Shown: one piece after another, positions 1 through 10,256 of the stretch | How positions within the stretch are numbered: the first letter of the stretch is position 1 | Layout of the letters: each line of letters opens with the position of its first letter | From: Neoechinorhynchus agilis | Lineage: Eukaryota > Acanthocephala | Direction of reading: 5' to 3' | DNA length: 21,913 bases | Assembly (NCBI GenBank): GCA_051530055.1 | Contig: JBMGUZ010000046.1 | Location: 1 to 21,913 of the forward strand | Program-made: the position numbers and the translations under genes | Notes under the pieces: model-generated | The model's database searches: none | Told to the model about the DNA's origin: nothing | Seen by the model: only the letters and a program-made list of their open reading frames with translations

Positions 1-586
1 CAATAAAAAATTATGAGATTTTTTTCAACAAAAAGATATACAATTCAAAGTCAAATATCCGACTAAAACGTACCTGAATGTTTATTCAAACTGTATTTAA
101 TAATTGTTATATGCTCGTGAGCTGAACTCTTATGAGACATAAATTATTATTTTGATATAATTTTAATGCTGAGAAAAGTATTTCAATTTGAACCCCACCG
201 ATCTCAATCGCTCAGCTGCCGTCCTGGTCAAAAGGACGGATGGAGCATTCCCCGTTGCAGTCCTGCCTCGGATCGTCAATGATTCATTTGAGTCTCTTTG
301 ACAATCGCTTGATCAGGTTTTGAGATGCGGTACCGAATGACTAGAGTAACTCGGCACCAAAAGTCAGAGCTTTTCAGGTCTAAACGGTTTTTGAGAAAGT
401 TGACCTCGACCCATCATGAGCTTTATGATAAACAAAAATAAACATAAATGTTTGTTGTTTGCCTTCAAAACTCCAAACAATAAGAAATACATATTTGTAC
501 GGAAAATGTTTGTAGTGTGAAACGAATGTGATTCAAGAATATCCTGCACCCATCCTAAACTCCGACAGATTGATCGATAACGCCTA
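1..586. other. Gene-free upstream stretch
   Basis: AT-rich sequence with no recognisable gene. A more GC-rich patch at about 195-360 contains a short perfect inverted repeat (ccgtcc at 226-231 against ggacgg at 235-240). It may be a scrap of an old repeat, but I do not recognise it. The open frame on the minus strand here has no recognisable domain and overlaps the start of the next gene. I see no convincing TATA box or other core promoter for that gene. Confidence 0.5.
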
Positions 587-1554
587 ATGAATCCTACAAA
601 GTTCAAAGCATTGAGTATCGCAACTGCGATTTTGTTTTTTGCAAGTTCAATCTTAAGTTGGGTCTCACTATGCAGCAATCATCCATGGTCACGAGTTCCG
701 GATACAAATTTCACCATCAAAATCTTCGGCCAATCATCCATTAATGAGACATCACCTCTGTCTCCAATTTATTTCCTTCTCATTGAAGGTGAGTTTCCTT
801 CTTGTTTCTTTTATAAAATCGCTTTCGTTAGGAGGACTAATGCGCACATTGCTGCTTATGAGCGCAGGAATCGAAACTGCGGCTTTTCTCATGGCCGTGT
901 CTCATTTTCTATGCCATGGACGAGTTCGGATATTGTGGCTGCAACTTTCTTCTGTTTTTGGACAAATCTCTTGTAAGTGTCGCCTACTGTTGTAAATATT
1001 CTTGATATTCGTCTTTAGTGACCTGTCAACAAGTGGGAATCGGGTTGTTTGCTTTCTACATCAAAGAGAAGGGTCATCGATTTTGCTACCCATTTTATTT
1101 GGCGATTGCAAGCTGCCTTTTGTCAATCTTATCCATAATTGTATCCCAAACAGCGACGTATATTATCGGCACGAATATTCTGAGATTGTTTGGTGATGGA
1201 TTCACTGAGATACGACCAAAATATCTGCAGCGCAGCGGGTAAGAAGTGATCAATTTCTATTAAGTATAATTCAATTATTAAAATTTAAGTATTTTAAAAG
1301 CGAATCTTGCAGTTAATCCATTCGCCAAGGTGAAGAAATCATCAGAAGAGTTTTCTGAGACACATGTTCCTCCGCTGAAATATTTCCCAGATGAAGAAGC
1401 CATCCAACTTAATCAATTAGACAACCATTCTGGCACAATTAAAACGGATTCCCTTCAGTCGGAGAGGTCTATGGATACGCCACGATCAGACATAGGCAAT
1501 CCAATTCTATATGATCGAATGTGGTTTTGGAGAAAATGTTCAGCCTTTCATTAG
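587..1554 (+). CDS. Four-transmembrane claudin/PMP22-like membrane protein, four exons
   Basis: Exons 587-788, 832-972, 1019-1238 and 1290-1554 join in frame to a 275-residue protein. The introns (789-831, 973-1018, 1239-1289) start gtgagt, gtaagt and gtaaga and end ttag, ttag and taag. The start is the first ATG, directly followed by a hydrophobic segment. Hydrophobic segments lie at about residues 8-26, 70-92, 103-126 and 136-160. This gives a four-TM plan with a first extracellular loop (W25, C29, possible N-glycosylation sites NFT and NET) and a long polar, acidic C-terminal tail of about 100 residues. The layout resembles the claudin/PMP22/clc-like superfamily, whose members act in cell junctions or as channel subunits. 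The classic W-GLW-C-C signature is not clearly present, so the family is an inference from topology. The third acceptor (ttaag) was chosen because both later candidates run straight into a stop. Confidence 0.75.
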
Positions 1555-1588
1555 CTCCAAATTAACCAAAATTAATTATTATTTACTC

Positions 1589-1594
1589 AATAAA
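1589..1594 (+). promoter_or_regulatory. Polyadenylation signal of the four-TM gene
   Basis: A canonical aataaa lies 35 bp after the stop codon of the four-TM gene, in an AT-rich stretch. Spacing and strand fit a short 3' UTR. Confidence 0.6.
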
Positions 1595-1689
1595 TCAGTT
1601 AACCTTTATGACAGGTCAGCTCAGTCGTGATTTTAAGAAAACTGGGAAATTCGATATTGTGAAGGATTCGATTTCAACGATCATCAACT

Positions 1690-2220
1690 TCTATTTTAAT
1701 ATTCGATTTTCCATTTCCATGCTCCAAATAAAGGTGGATAAAGCATAACACGCATGCAACCCTGATTTCCCTCGCCTTCAATTCTCTTTTGCTAATCACA
1801 TTCTCAACTCGCGCAAGGCCTTTCTTGCACATAAACTCGCCTAATATTCCATTCACCTCTGGTGGGAAAACACGAAAATCTTTCTCCAACCTCTCAAACT
1901 CGGACCTCCTTGCTATACTAAATTCTATCAATGCGCAACTTGGTGACTCCCTAAATCTCCCTTTTCCTACTGGCCTCTTCGTTTTATCTTACGAGATTTA
2001 ATTGATACTCTTACCCATATAATCAACCAAAGCTTCAAGGCTGTCAATCTTCAATCGAAAAATTTCATCCATTCAATTCGGTTTCCGGTTTAGCATTTCG
2101 TGTACGGACGCCCTTCTTTGCATCTACGATTCTCTTCTTCATAATCTTGATGTGCACCCTTTATTTAGCTCTCGGCTCACCCAAATCAACATCCCGAATA
2201 TCACGTTTTATTGATTTCTG
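1690..2220 (+). mobile_element. Degenerate LINE fragment (pre-RT and early RT), plus strand
   Basis: A pyrimidine-rich, broken coding stretch. At about 1789-2001 it reads through NLSNSDLLAILNSINAQL, which resembles NLSSTELKQILDSINQNL of the minus-strand LINE at 3.66-2.31 kb. In LINEs this segment lies just before the reverse transcriptase. Further on, in another frame at about 2110-2170, ALLCIYDSLLHNLD resembles the helix that precedes RT motif A in CR1/jockey-type elements. The frames are interrupted by several stops and shifts, so the copy is dead. It has no flanking 5' or 3' end that I can define. It is probably the same family as the neighbouring minus-strand relic, inserted or rearranged in the opposite direction. 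Confidence 0.45.
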
Positions 2221-2309
2221 TGTGTTTTGGTATGTCCATTCTTGGGGGAATTGGTGGTTATTGCTTGAAGGAGAGTTTGTGAGGTTGCGTCTTTCCAATG
2301 GTTCATTTC

Positions 2310-3660
2310 AAGTCATGATATCCGAAAAGATCGGGCAACATGAAAAAAGGAGCGGGGTATAGAGAAGATGAAACGAATTATGATTACGAGTGTTGCGCTC
2401 GTGAGAAAGGGGGAATAAAGTGTGATAAAAATTGTGGTGGTAGGTTTGAGAGGCGTTTTGTTTGTTCGACGAAAATTTTACAATGGCATTTGGCGAGAGG
2501 GGAAAATCAGCAGTGCACATTTCAGATGCTCTTTTATGAAACATTTCACTACGACTGATTTGAGATTTTGACAGGTTGCAAAATACGGGATAACCGTAGG
2601 TGTGGGTGGGTAAAATAAAGTTGAAGTAAAATTTGGAGAGATCGGGTGAAGGGACTCCAAAATGGCGGAGGAATTGAAATTGGAGACCCAGAATGCTTAG
2701 GGAGGTGACTCGTAGGATGTCATTTGGAAGCTGGAGGATACTATAGGGTTGCAGGAGAGAGAGGGAATCATTTCGAAGCATTTAGAGAAATTGAGGCGGA
2801 GTTTGTGATTGGTGCAGAAATCTTTTATGTGTGTGATTTGTTTAAAGGTTAAGGAAAGGGAGAGGTGGGTGGTGTGGTGAATGGGTGATGAGGGTGATAT
2901 TGTTGGCGCATAAGAAGAGTTTAGAGTGAGAGGAGAGAGGTTTGAGGTTGTTTGGAAAAATATTAATGAGGAGTAGTGCACCTCGAGGTACTCCTTTGGT
3001 GAGGGATGGGCTGATAGATGAGGTAGATCGGCGGTGAGTGATTGTGAAGATAAGATTCGAGCAAGCGGATCTGCCTTAATTTCAGACCACCTGAAAAAGG
3101 AGTGAATGGTCCACTGCCCATTTTTAGAACAAGGATAACTTTGGTAGTTTTCAGGCATGAGGGGTAGATGACATATAAAAAGGTGCGAAGAGCCCAGTTT
3201 GGGATTTCGGATTGGGGGGATGAATTTCGGAAACTTCGTATGACGAAACTAAGGGGAGTATCGGCGAGTTGACAGAAGTTTTTATTGTAGGAGTTACAGC
3301 TTTTGTGGAGTTATAGATGGGGCAATGATTGTAGATTGAGCCAGGGCAGAGGTTCTGATTAATGGAATCTAAAATCTGTTTTAATTCAGTGGAGGACAAA
3401 TTTAGAAAGGGATCCGGGTGACGTAGACCAAGAGAGTTCTTGATGGCCCGCCACCATGTTGAATTGCCGCCCGAACGAATTTTGGAAGATATAAAGTTTT
3501 TGCAGGCGACAAGTATTTTGTTAGTTAGAGCAATTATAAACGAGGAAAGTCTTGGTAGTTATTGCGATGGGCCGTAGAAGATTGCTTTTGAAGTTTTAAG
3601 ATTGGGGTTAGCAACGGAGGGTCGTGATCAGCCTTCTGAACGCACATGTTACGTAGCTTC
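2310..3660 (-). mobile_element. Decayed LINE reverse-transcriptase relic (CR1/jockey-like), minus strand
   Basis: Read on the minus strand from 3660 down, the pieces come in the order of a LINE ORF2. First is a pre-RT block (STWWRAIKNSLGL, then NLSSTELKQILDSINQNL, about 3470-3350). A degraded RT palm region follows. Next is DFCTNHKLRLNFSKCFEM (about 2830-2770), equivalent to the 'WC..N.L.LN..KT..M' block after the YADD motif. Then come ILGLQF (about 2695) and the thumb block LRHFGVPSPDLSKFYFNFILP with YGYPVFCNLSKSQ (about 2670-2580), and finally the C-terminal part (RAS...ADFPLSP). The coding strand is extremely pyrimidine-rich. Several frame changes and stops separate the blocks, and the catalytic YADD box is not intact. 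No endonuclease domain precedes it, so the copy is 5'-truncated or disrupted at about 3660. Confidence 0.6.
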
Positions 3661-3689
3661 GACTTGCGAAGTGCTTTTATTAAATCAAA

Positions 3690-4640
3690 ACCAATGACAT
3701 CTTAGGGCGTCGGCGTCAAATTCTGCTGGGTGAAGAATAATGCTGATTGCATTCTGTGAGCTGACCCATTGGCCAATGAAGAGAATGTCATCTTCACTTG
3801 TGATTTTGACGATAAAACATAAGGGATTTAATCGAAAGACGAAGATTCTACGAAATACTGTCGATCGCTGTCATTGGGATGTTTGGAACGAAGAGTTCGT
3901 AAAGTTTCTGCGTTATCTTTGGCGAGACTGTCCGTTAATCATAAAATACGGACTGCTCTGACATCTCCGTCAGCGAGCTTCGAAGAAACACACCCAGCAA
4001 GCTGCGGATTTGAGTTTCGGCGGTGGTCACGGTCTTGAACACACCCCTGACGTAGCTCGCATGCTGTCGAAAGACATTGAGTAAAATTTTCGTCAAAAGA
4101 ACTTATTCGTTCTTTGATTTTTGTGATCAGAGATCGCTCAGATACATCACCAGAGGAAAATACTAGTCTAGGGAACGCAGAGACGCATCCACGACAACTC
4201 TGAGTTAGTCTCGATGCAGTATGTCGATAGGGAGGTGAATTTCTTTGCGGTCTGATATCGCTCGCCCCTTGGGATTCTTTTCAGGACGTTCCTGAGAAGA
4301 ACTCTCGCACAATATTCCCTACAAATTGAATTTCATTTTTGTATTGGTGATGTCGCGATAGGATTTTGTCGGCACCATCAATGGAATTAGGGGGTGAAGC
4401 GAAACCGCCGCAGCGTGAATTACGGAGTCCATGGACCCTAAAAACTCCTGTTTTCGTCAGGAAGAAAAATCCCCTTGGCTGACGAAGTTGTAAGTGACCT
4501 ATTGGTGATTTTCTCTTCTCCTGGCTCGTTTTGGGCGGGCAAATTTTCGTCGCAAAGTGAGGAACGTGCCGTCCCCGAGCGAAACGAGGGAACACTTTTT
4601 ATTAATGGGGCGATCTGTAAGAAAAACATCACCTTTTATT
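3690..4640 (-). mobile_element. N-terminal fossil fragment of an RT-bearing retroelement (SLAVQR family)
   Basis: On the minus strand, at about 4005-3840, the translation contains KLADGDVRAVRIL, then DSLAKDNAETLRTLRSKHP. I recognise this as the block that precedes the reverse transcriptase in an invertebrate retroelement family whose C-terminus carries RPDG/FVPFGVE/SLAVQR motifs. C-terminal pieces of that family lie elsewhere in this window. Further upstream (4595-4281) is a separate readable stretch without recognised motifs, possibly the element's N-terminus. Just downstream at about 3760, NGSAHRMQS may be a remnant of the GSAGGxDG box. The copy is broken in several places and lacks its RT. 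Recognition rests on memory of the family, so I hold it with moderate confidence. Confidence 0.5.
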
Positions 4641-5099
4641 TCTATCCAATTGTCCCTTCGAGTGGATGTGTATTCTCAATGGCGAATTGTAACACACTCG
4701 AGTTTTATTGAACTCTTCATTGCGAATTTTCAAGCTCTCATCCTCCTTCTGAAGCATTGTTTTCGAAGGAAAATACAAGGAAGCTTTGAAAAGTAGTCAA
4801 AAGTTGAAACCAACTCTTATATTGTATTGTATGCAACGGTACTTTCTTACGTTGCACCGTAGGTATAAGCCCGTCAAATATAATTAGACTCCGCAAGGTA
4901 TCTAAAACACACGACAGCAGTTCTGTTATGCGGGCAATTCGCGTCTCTTAAAATCAGGTCATCGTATGTACGACAGTTCCCTTTGCTTTTACGACACAAT
5001 GTCGTTGGCTTCCAGAAAAGGAACTGTTGCACGACCTGTGGGCAAGATGCCTCGGACCGAATTATATTTCATTATCGGTATGATTTTTCTGGCAATAGA
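4641..5099. other. Gene-free gap between two element relics
   Basis: No gene, RNA or repeat recognised. On the minus strand, where the rest of the neighbouring LINE's reverse transcriptase would be expected, I find no RT motifs. That LINE therefore ends or was cut at about 5100, rather than continuing in decayed form here. Confidence 0.45.
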
Positions 5100-6843
5100 T
5101 TAAAACCTCAGTACCTCTGCCATTGTCCCATCTGGGCCTGCTGCACGTCCCGCACGCATAATTTTCGCCGCAGCGATCGCTTCCTTCACGGAAATCGGTC
5201 CAGTGAAGTAAGCCTCAGTGCTTGGGATGATTGTGCCTTTTGGAAGTGCAGGACTCACTTCCAAAGACGATAATGGCGAATTGAGAATTTCCGCAAAATA
5301 ATTTGCGATTCTTTTTTTTCTGATTTCTGGGGAGGGACCTTCAATCAAAGTTGGCTGTCTTTGGGATCTTCCCGCGAGAGTGTTTATCGCTCTCCATGTT
5401 AAGGAGGCACGAACAAAACCTTCCTTATATGCGATCCCGCGAACTGCATCCTCCATCGAAGCTTTTGCTTTTCATTATAGAGGTTGGCAAGTACAAGACT
5501 TGCAATGTGAGCCTCAGATCGTTTTCCTCTTTTTCTTAGAGTTTTGATCTGCTCAGCCACTGCCATAAATTCACAGTCCTCCTATAATATAGCCTTTGCA
5601 GCTTTTATACGCCTCATTTTTGGGAGGGTTTAATCGGTCGCTTCGGTCACTGCGTCGCAGATTGGCTTGTATTAAATATCAATATCCATTTCAGCAGCTG
5701 GCATCGAGCTCAGTTGATTCTCTAGTTCGATATCGAACTCTTTCCTCTTCTCGAACAACGAGTCACTCATGCTCAACTGACACATCACCAACTTGTGGTC
5801 GGTTGGCAGCCCATCAACTGTGAATGTGTCAGCGTTTCTGACCCGACATTTTTCCCTGCGTCTCAACAATATATGGTCAAGCTGAGCTAAGCGTCTCTTG
5901 GGATTTTTTCCTATGGCATGTTTGAACGCATTCTTTTGACCCATAAACGTCGCCAAACGCCACGGACGCTTCCGGAATAAAGTGTTAGCAGACACAAGAT
6001 CATGTCGCTCCAGCGCCTCAACCAAGTACCGGCTGTTCCGATTCTCGCCTTTCAACACATATAGCGATCTCTCGGAATGCGGTAAAATCGCGTTGAAGCT
6101 ACCGGCTATTAGGAGGGTGTCTCTGTTCGGTACATCATCTAATGCTTCGGCTAGATTTCCATAAAATCCTTCAACCGCCTCTTCATCCGACGAGGAGGTC
6201 GGTGAATATACGCCAAAAGCATAGAGATTTCTCGACCGAAGCTTTATGCTGACACGAAGGATTCGGTCAGTTATAATACTGCATAGTGGTGAGTTTCGGA
6301 GGCGGGGTGATAAACAAACGCCCACACCTCCATTTCCTCGACTGTCCGTCCTAAATGCTCCTCATTTACGTCTGTGTCTGACTGGCCTCTTATGCGCAAT
6401 TCTTGTAAAAACCCAAGATCGATTCTGGCGTCCCTTGCCAATTTGGCCAGGGTTCCCCTACGCCATTGCGCTCGCAGACTCCTACAATTCAAGGATCCGA
6501 TTCGTAGTTCTCTTCTATCTGAAATACCTGGGCCAAAGGGCTCACGGTTGTAAGCGCCGCCTGAACAGTCCGTACCCACCATGGTGATGAGCTTCGACTG
6601 ACGCTTTCGTTGCCTCCGGCGACAGTTTCGCTCATTTCGACGCTCAAGTCGTCGGCGAAAGCTACGACACCCTCGCTTTTTCCCGTTGCACTGGTGGATT
6701 TTGTTGCTCCTGTTCGCTGCCGCATCACCAAGTGGAGCGGCACGCCGACTCCGTGTTGACAGGGTACTATCCGTAGCTGTCTGGCCACCGGAGCTGCTTT
6801 TTTTACGTGACCGACAAGAATCAGTAACATCAAGTCCGATCAT
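5100..6843 (-). mobile_element. 3'-truncated LINE: AP-endonuclease plus start of reverse transcriptase
   Basis: Read on the minus strand from ATG 6843-6841, a basic Arg/Ser-rich N-terminus of about 85 residues leads into an AP-endonuclease. Visible motifs are RIGSLNCRSL (about 6510-6480), FLQELRIR with the metal-binding Glu, SPRLRNSPL, LLIAGSFNAI where the family has GDFNA (the Asp is replaced by Ser), RRLAQLDHILLRRR, and TDHKLVMCQL with the catalytic His. A frameshift lies near 6325, between the first and second halves of the endonuclease, and further breaks lie at about 5670-5460. The frame 5456-5100 then carries the pre-RT region (LTWRAINTLAGRSQ) and the first RT box (AGRAAGPDGTMAEVL), and coding stops. 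The copy therefore keeps its 5' part and has lost most of the RT, the opposite of the usual 5' truncation. The missing Asp and the frameshift make it inactive. Confidence 0.7.
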
Positions 6844-6845
6844 CG

Positions 6846-6935
6846 TTAAAGAAAGTTAGGGACTTAAAGAAAGTTAGTTAGGGACTTAAAGAAAGTTAGT
6901 TAGGGACTTAAAGAAAATTAGGGACTTAAAGAAAG
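6846..6935. repeat. Short tandem repeat of 18- and 22-bp units
   Basis: The unit ttaaagaaagttagggac is repeated about four times. In the two middle copies an extra gtta is inserted, giving 22 bp, and the last full copy has aatta for agtta. It lies immediately upstream of the LINE start codon on the minus strand, the place expected for that element's 5' UTR. It may be part of the element's promoter region or a chance microsatellite at its edge. Confidence 0.85.
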
Positions 6936-7434
6936 AACACAAAACATTTATTTGCGATACACCGACGTCTAGGGTTAATCAAGAAAAGAATTAACCCAAA
7001 GATGAACCGGTGCAGAATCCATGTCATATCCATTAAAGTTTAATGAGTTATTTCTCAATCTCGTCCAAGAGTGAAGCCTCCGAGACAAACTATCATCACG
7101 AGGTCCCGGAGCAACATTTTCAGTTGCATCTTATGAAGATCAAGCGCTTTACCCACATTAGACGTATGGGAACAATTTGCATGTGTAAAAAGCACGAAAA
7201 GTTACAGTTTTCAATCTTACATTCATTCAAAATCACGAATTTATACTTTTCTGAGAGAAAAATGCATTATTTTTAAAAGATTTCTCGATTCTGAAGTAGA
7301 AATCGCAAAGATATTCCTAGCGACAAATCGTTTTACCGCTTTCTGTTAAAGATAAAAGTTCTATTTTACTGAAAAACCGTCCGCCTCCTGCAACAAAACT
7401 GTTCTTTTTCATATCACTAATGACCTGTTAGTAA
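6936..7434. other. Gene-free stretch downstream of the VAT1-like gene
   Basis: Between the tandem repeat and the stop codon of the reductase gene I see no convincing gene. A 77-codon plus-strand frame at 7043-7276 has no recognisable domain and is most likely chance. No canonical aataaa is present on the minus strand within about 150 bp of the reductase stop, so its polyadenylation signal must be a variant or lie further away. Confidence 0.4.
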
Positions 7435-8596
7435 TTATTCCTTTCCCGTGAACACTTTTGCCTCGGTTGCTTCAGACGAAAGCAGAATCTTCCCAACATT
7501 TTCTCGGTTATACATTCTTTGAAGAGCTTGTTTAGCTTGACTCAACGGATAAATCGAATCAATCTTCGGCTTGATTATCAAAATGAATCTAAGCACTTGC
7601 TCGGTAGCAAAGATCCATTTTCAATACACCTTGTTCATAAAGTTTAAAAATATGCTTCCATGAATCGTTAATTTCATTTTGGTCAACCATTCCGAGATGA
7701 CCCAAGTGATAACCAGCGATTGACTTATTTGTAGTGAGAATCTTAAGTGACGACGTACTAAAGCAACTTAACCATAATTTCGCCTTTTTAAACATCGAAT
7801 TCCCATCACCACTGGCGCTAGCAACTCCATAGTATACAACACGGCCGAACGGTTTTAGCAGATCAAAGAATTTCCCACTTTCTGGACCATTCAATGCGTC
7901 GAAAATTACATCAACACCCTTTGGATAAAGTTTACGAACTTCTACAACGTAGTCTTGTGTTCGATAATCAATCAAATGATCGACTCCCATTTCTTTTAGA
8001 AGTTGATGTTTTGATCCGGAACACATCCCGATTATTTTTGTGTTAGGTACAGTTTTACTCATCTGGATAACGGCCATTCCAACACCTCCAGCGGCTTGAG
8101 GCATCAAAATAACGTCACCTTCTTTGAGTCGGCACATTTTGAACATCATATCGTACGCCGTAAGATAGTTTAGAGCAAGACAAGATGCATGTTCAAGACT
8201 CATTCCGTCTGGGATTTTGACTAAAGATTGCGGATCAGTATCAATGAGATCACGATAAAGACCGTCGGGTTTCAAAATGGTTACTCTGTCGCCTACTTTG
8301 AAATCAAATTTTGGTCCCTCAGTGCCTGAAACGTTCATGGAGTTCACCTTAGCGCCAACAGCTTCAATTACACCTGAAGCTTCACAGCCTGGAACAAATG
8401 GATATGCAGTAATTCCGGTTGAACGGTCATAAATGCCAAGTTTTTTGAGAATATCGATAAAGTTGACGCCCGCGTATTTTAGATTGACTCTAACCATTTC
8501 GTCGTTAAGTTCAGGAATCTTCTCCCCCTTCGTTGTGATCTTATCCATAGTACCAGGCCCACTGAATTCGACACATTGGCTTTCTGACTTCGTCAT
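7435..8596 (-). CDS. VAT1-like NAD(P)H quinone oxidoreductase family protein (medium-chain reductase)
   Basis: The frame starts at ATG 8596-8594 and matches synaptic vesicle membrane protein VAT-1 and its homologs along its length. It has the N-terminal GroES-like fold (YAGVNFIDILKKLGIYDR at about 41-58, PFVPGCEASGVIEAVG at 66-81, GDRV at 102-105), the Rossmann fold with the dinucleotide loop AAGGVG at 168-173, then GVDHLIDY, KGVDVIFDALNG and GRVVYYG. The catalytic zinc ligands of alcohol dehydrogenases are absent, as in the quinone-reductase branch. The first exon frame reads through to a stop at 7589 after eight unfamiliar residues. The family C-terminus (PKIDSIYPL, then RENVGKILL) resumes at 7569 and ends at TAA 7435. 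The best fit is a 58-bp intron at 7627-7570 (gtattg...tcaag), giving about 367 residues. Without splicing the protein would lack its last 42 residues. The intron is inferred; it drops about three residues relative to relatives. Confidence 0.85.
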
Positions 8597-9076
8597 ATCT
8601 TAAATAAAAGAAATGATCTTAGAAGGGTTCCTTTAGAGCAAGACGAAGATCCAGTTTACTTCAAGAAAAAGGAACGCTCTACTCGTTTCAGGTGTGATTC
8701 AGTCTAACCTGAATAATAGAGATAGATGTTCCCCAAAAACGTTCCCGAGTACGATGTTTTATTTTGTCCGAATTTTCGCCGCTTCACGGCTTTTCCGGGA
8801 CTCTCCCTCGCTCAGAAAAGGTAAGAAAAGTGATAAACTGTCTGAATCAATTATTAACCTGAACAGTAATGTGAGTTTGCTCAACAATGGCGTTTGTGTA
8901 CATTTGCGCAAATAATCGACATTCCACAACTTTTCTATAATCGCATTAATCACATAAAATCGACGATACCAAATCAATATTGGAACATTTTTAAAGCTTC
9001 CAAACTAAACTTAATATTTTGTTTGAAAATAGTGATTTATTTTTTCACTTAACAAGTCCGACGAAGCATACGATTG
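8597..9076. other. Region 5' of the VAT1-like gene, no other gene seen
   Basis: This should contain the reductase gene's promoter and 5' UTR (minus strand). I see no convincing core promoter. The overlapping frames of about 73 residues on both strands at 8694-8977 have no recognisable domain and no support. Confidence 0.35.
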
Positions 9077-9215
9077 GAATTATTGTCTAGAAGTCTTCAT
9101 TCGGTAAACGATTTTTTTCGATTAAAGACTTTGTGCATCATCAGTTTGTTAGTAATAGACGGTCTTTAGTCGAAAAAATAATCATTTACCGAATGAAGAC
9201 TTTAAACAATAATTC
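9077..9215. mobile_element. Foldback/MITE-like element with about 54-bp terminal inverted repeats
   Basis: The arm 9077-9129 (gaattattgtctagaagtc to ttcgattaaagac) is the inverse of 9162-9215, with a few mismatches and small gaps. The spacer is about 32 bp. There is no coding capacity. The size and structure fit a short non-autonomous DNA transposon or foldback element. I cannot define a clear target-site duplication. Confidence 0.7.
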
Positions 9216-9538
9216 TCTAATTAAAAAGCACGGTAACTACTCAGTATCGATATTTTCATAGGACGAAATATTGTGTTAAAGGGATCTTATAAAATCAATC
9301 CTTATTTCTCATAACCAAACAACTTCAATTTGGAAAGCACGTCATCAAAACCCTTCCATATTCATTTAATCATAGATTTTATGAGATTTTAGAAAAGTTC
9401 CAATCATAGTTTAGAATGCCATTTTTGTGGGCTTTAAAACACAAAAAAAGATTGCATCCGTCATTTACCCTTTTTTTAAGTGATGACCAACAAAATAGTA
9501 TCGAACATTTCTCAAATAAGAAAAATGTTTAAAATTTT

Positions 9539-9629
9539 AAAGAAACATTAAATCCGATTGGTTTCGGAGGCACAATCTTGTACACGTTTGTCATGCGCCT
9601 CCTAAATCAATCGGATTTAATGTTTCTTT
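9539..9629. repeat. Short palindromic element with 22-bp perfect arms
   Basis: The arm 9539-9560 (aaagaaacattaaatccg, ending attg) is the perfect inverse of 9608-9629. An inner pair, ggaggc 9566-9571 against gcctcc 9597-9602, extends the stem. The whole is 91 bp, noncoding, and probably a tiny MITE or foldback. Confidence 0.75.
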
Positions 9630-9837
9630 GATATAAACAAACATTAATAAATCAATCTTCACAACAAGAAGCACCCAGGGAAAATAATAAACAAAAAACT
9701 CGAAAAATCTGCCGTTCGCTTTCAATAAAAGATTACTATGTAAAAATAAACACAAGATTCAACAATAAAATTCGGACGTTAATATTCACTTCATGAAATG
9801 GACGATCAGTTTATAAACTCCATGCTACAAAAAATTG

Positions 9838-10081
9838 AATGACGAAATTTCGACGGAAGCATCACAAAAAAGGATAAAACACAACAACGAGGAAATTATG
9901 TTATATCTTCAAAATAAAACGAATAACTTAAAAAAGAACTGTTTCCAATGCGTTTAATAAGGTTGAAGAAAAAAGCTCATGTCATGGACTCTAATCCTGA
10001 AAATTCCAATGAAAAGTAGTTTAAATTTAAGTGAACATCCTCAAAATTCTTTTATACTTAATGACGAAATTTCGACGGAAG
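9838..10081 (+). repeat. 22-bp direct repeat flanking a 200-bp AT-rich segment
   Basis: The 22 bases at 9838-9859 (aatgacgaaatttcgacg, then gaag) recur exactly at 10060-10081 in the same direction. The repeat contains the palindrome cgaaatttcg. The intervening 200 bp is AT-rich with no recognised content. It could be a target-site duplication around an insertion, or two copies of a small dispersed motif. The segment from 9630 to 10127 otherwise shows no gene. Confidence 0.7.
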
Positions 10082-10256
10082 AATTTAGGCAATAATCCTG
10101 GAAAATAGTATTTTTTTGTTTGTTTTAGGCCGCACATTGATACTTAATAAAAACGTTACTGGCGGGTCAATCTTCAAAAAAACAGAAAAAATTCAATGGC
10201 CTTGAATTAACAAATCAAAACTGGCAGAGTTTGTATATTCCGTAGTTGTGTCGAGG

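Noticed and set aside
2308-3158. Long minus-strand frames that look like host exons
   Set aside because: Order and motifs fit a decayed LINE RT, with frame changes between blocks, rather than a spliced host gene.
6846-6935. TTAGGG-containing repeat as an interstitial telomere
   Set aside because: The unit is 18/22 bp and ttagggac is only part of it; there is no run of TTAGGG itself.
7043-7276. 77-residue open frame between the tandem repeat and the VAT1-like gene
   Set aside because: No domain, signal or composition that supports coding; length expected by chance.
8775-8800. Similarity of ttcgccgcttcacggctt to ttcgccgttttacggctt in the foldback at 19.3 kb
   Set aside because: Only about 18 bp with two differences and no extended arms; could be coincidence.
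8694-8977. Overlapping open frames on both strands upstream of the VAT1-like gene
   Set aside because: Short, overlapping and unrecognised; probably chance in the promoter/5' region.
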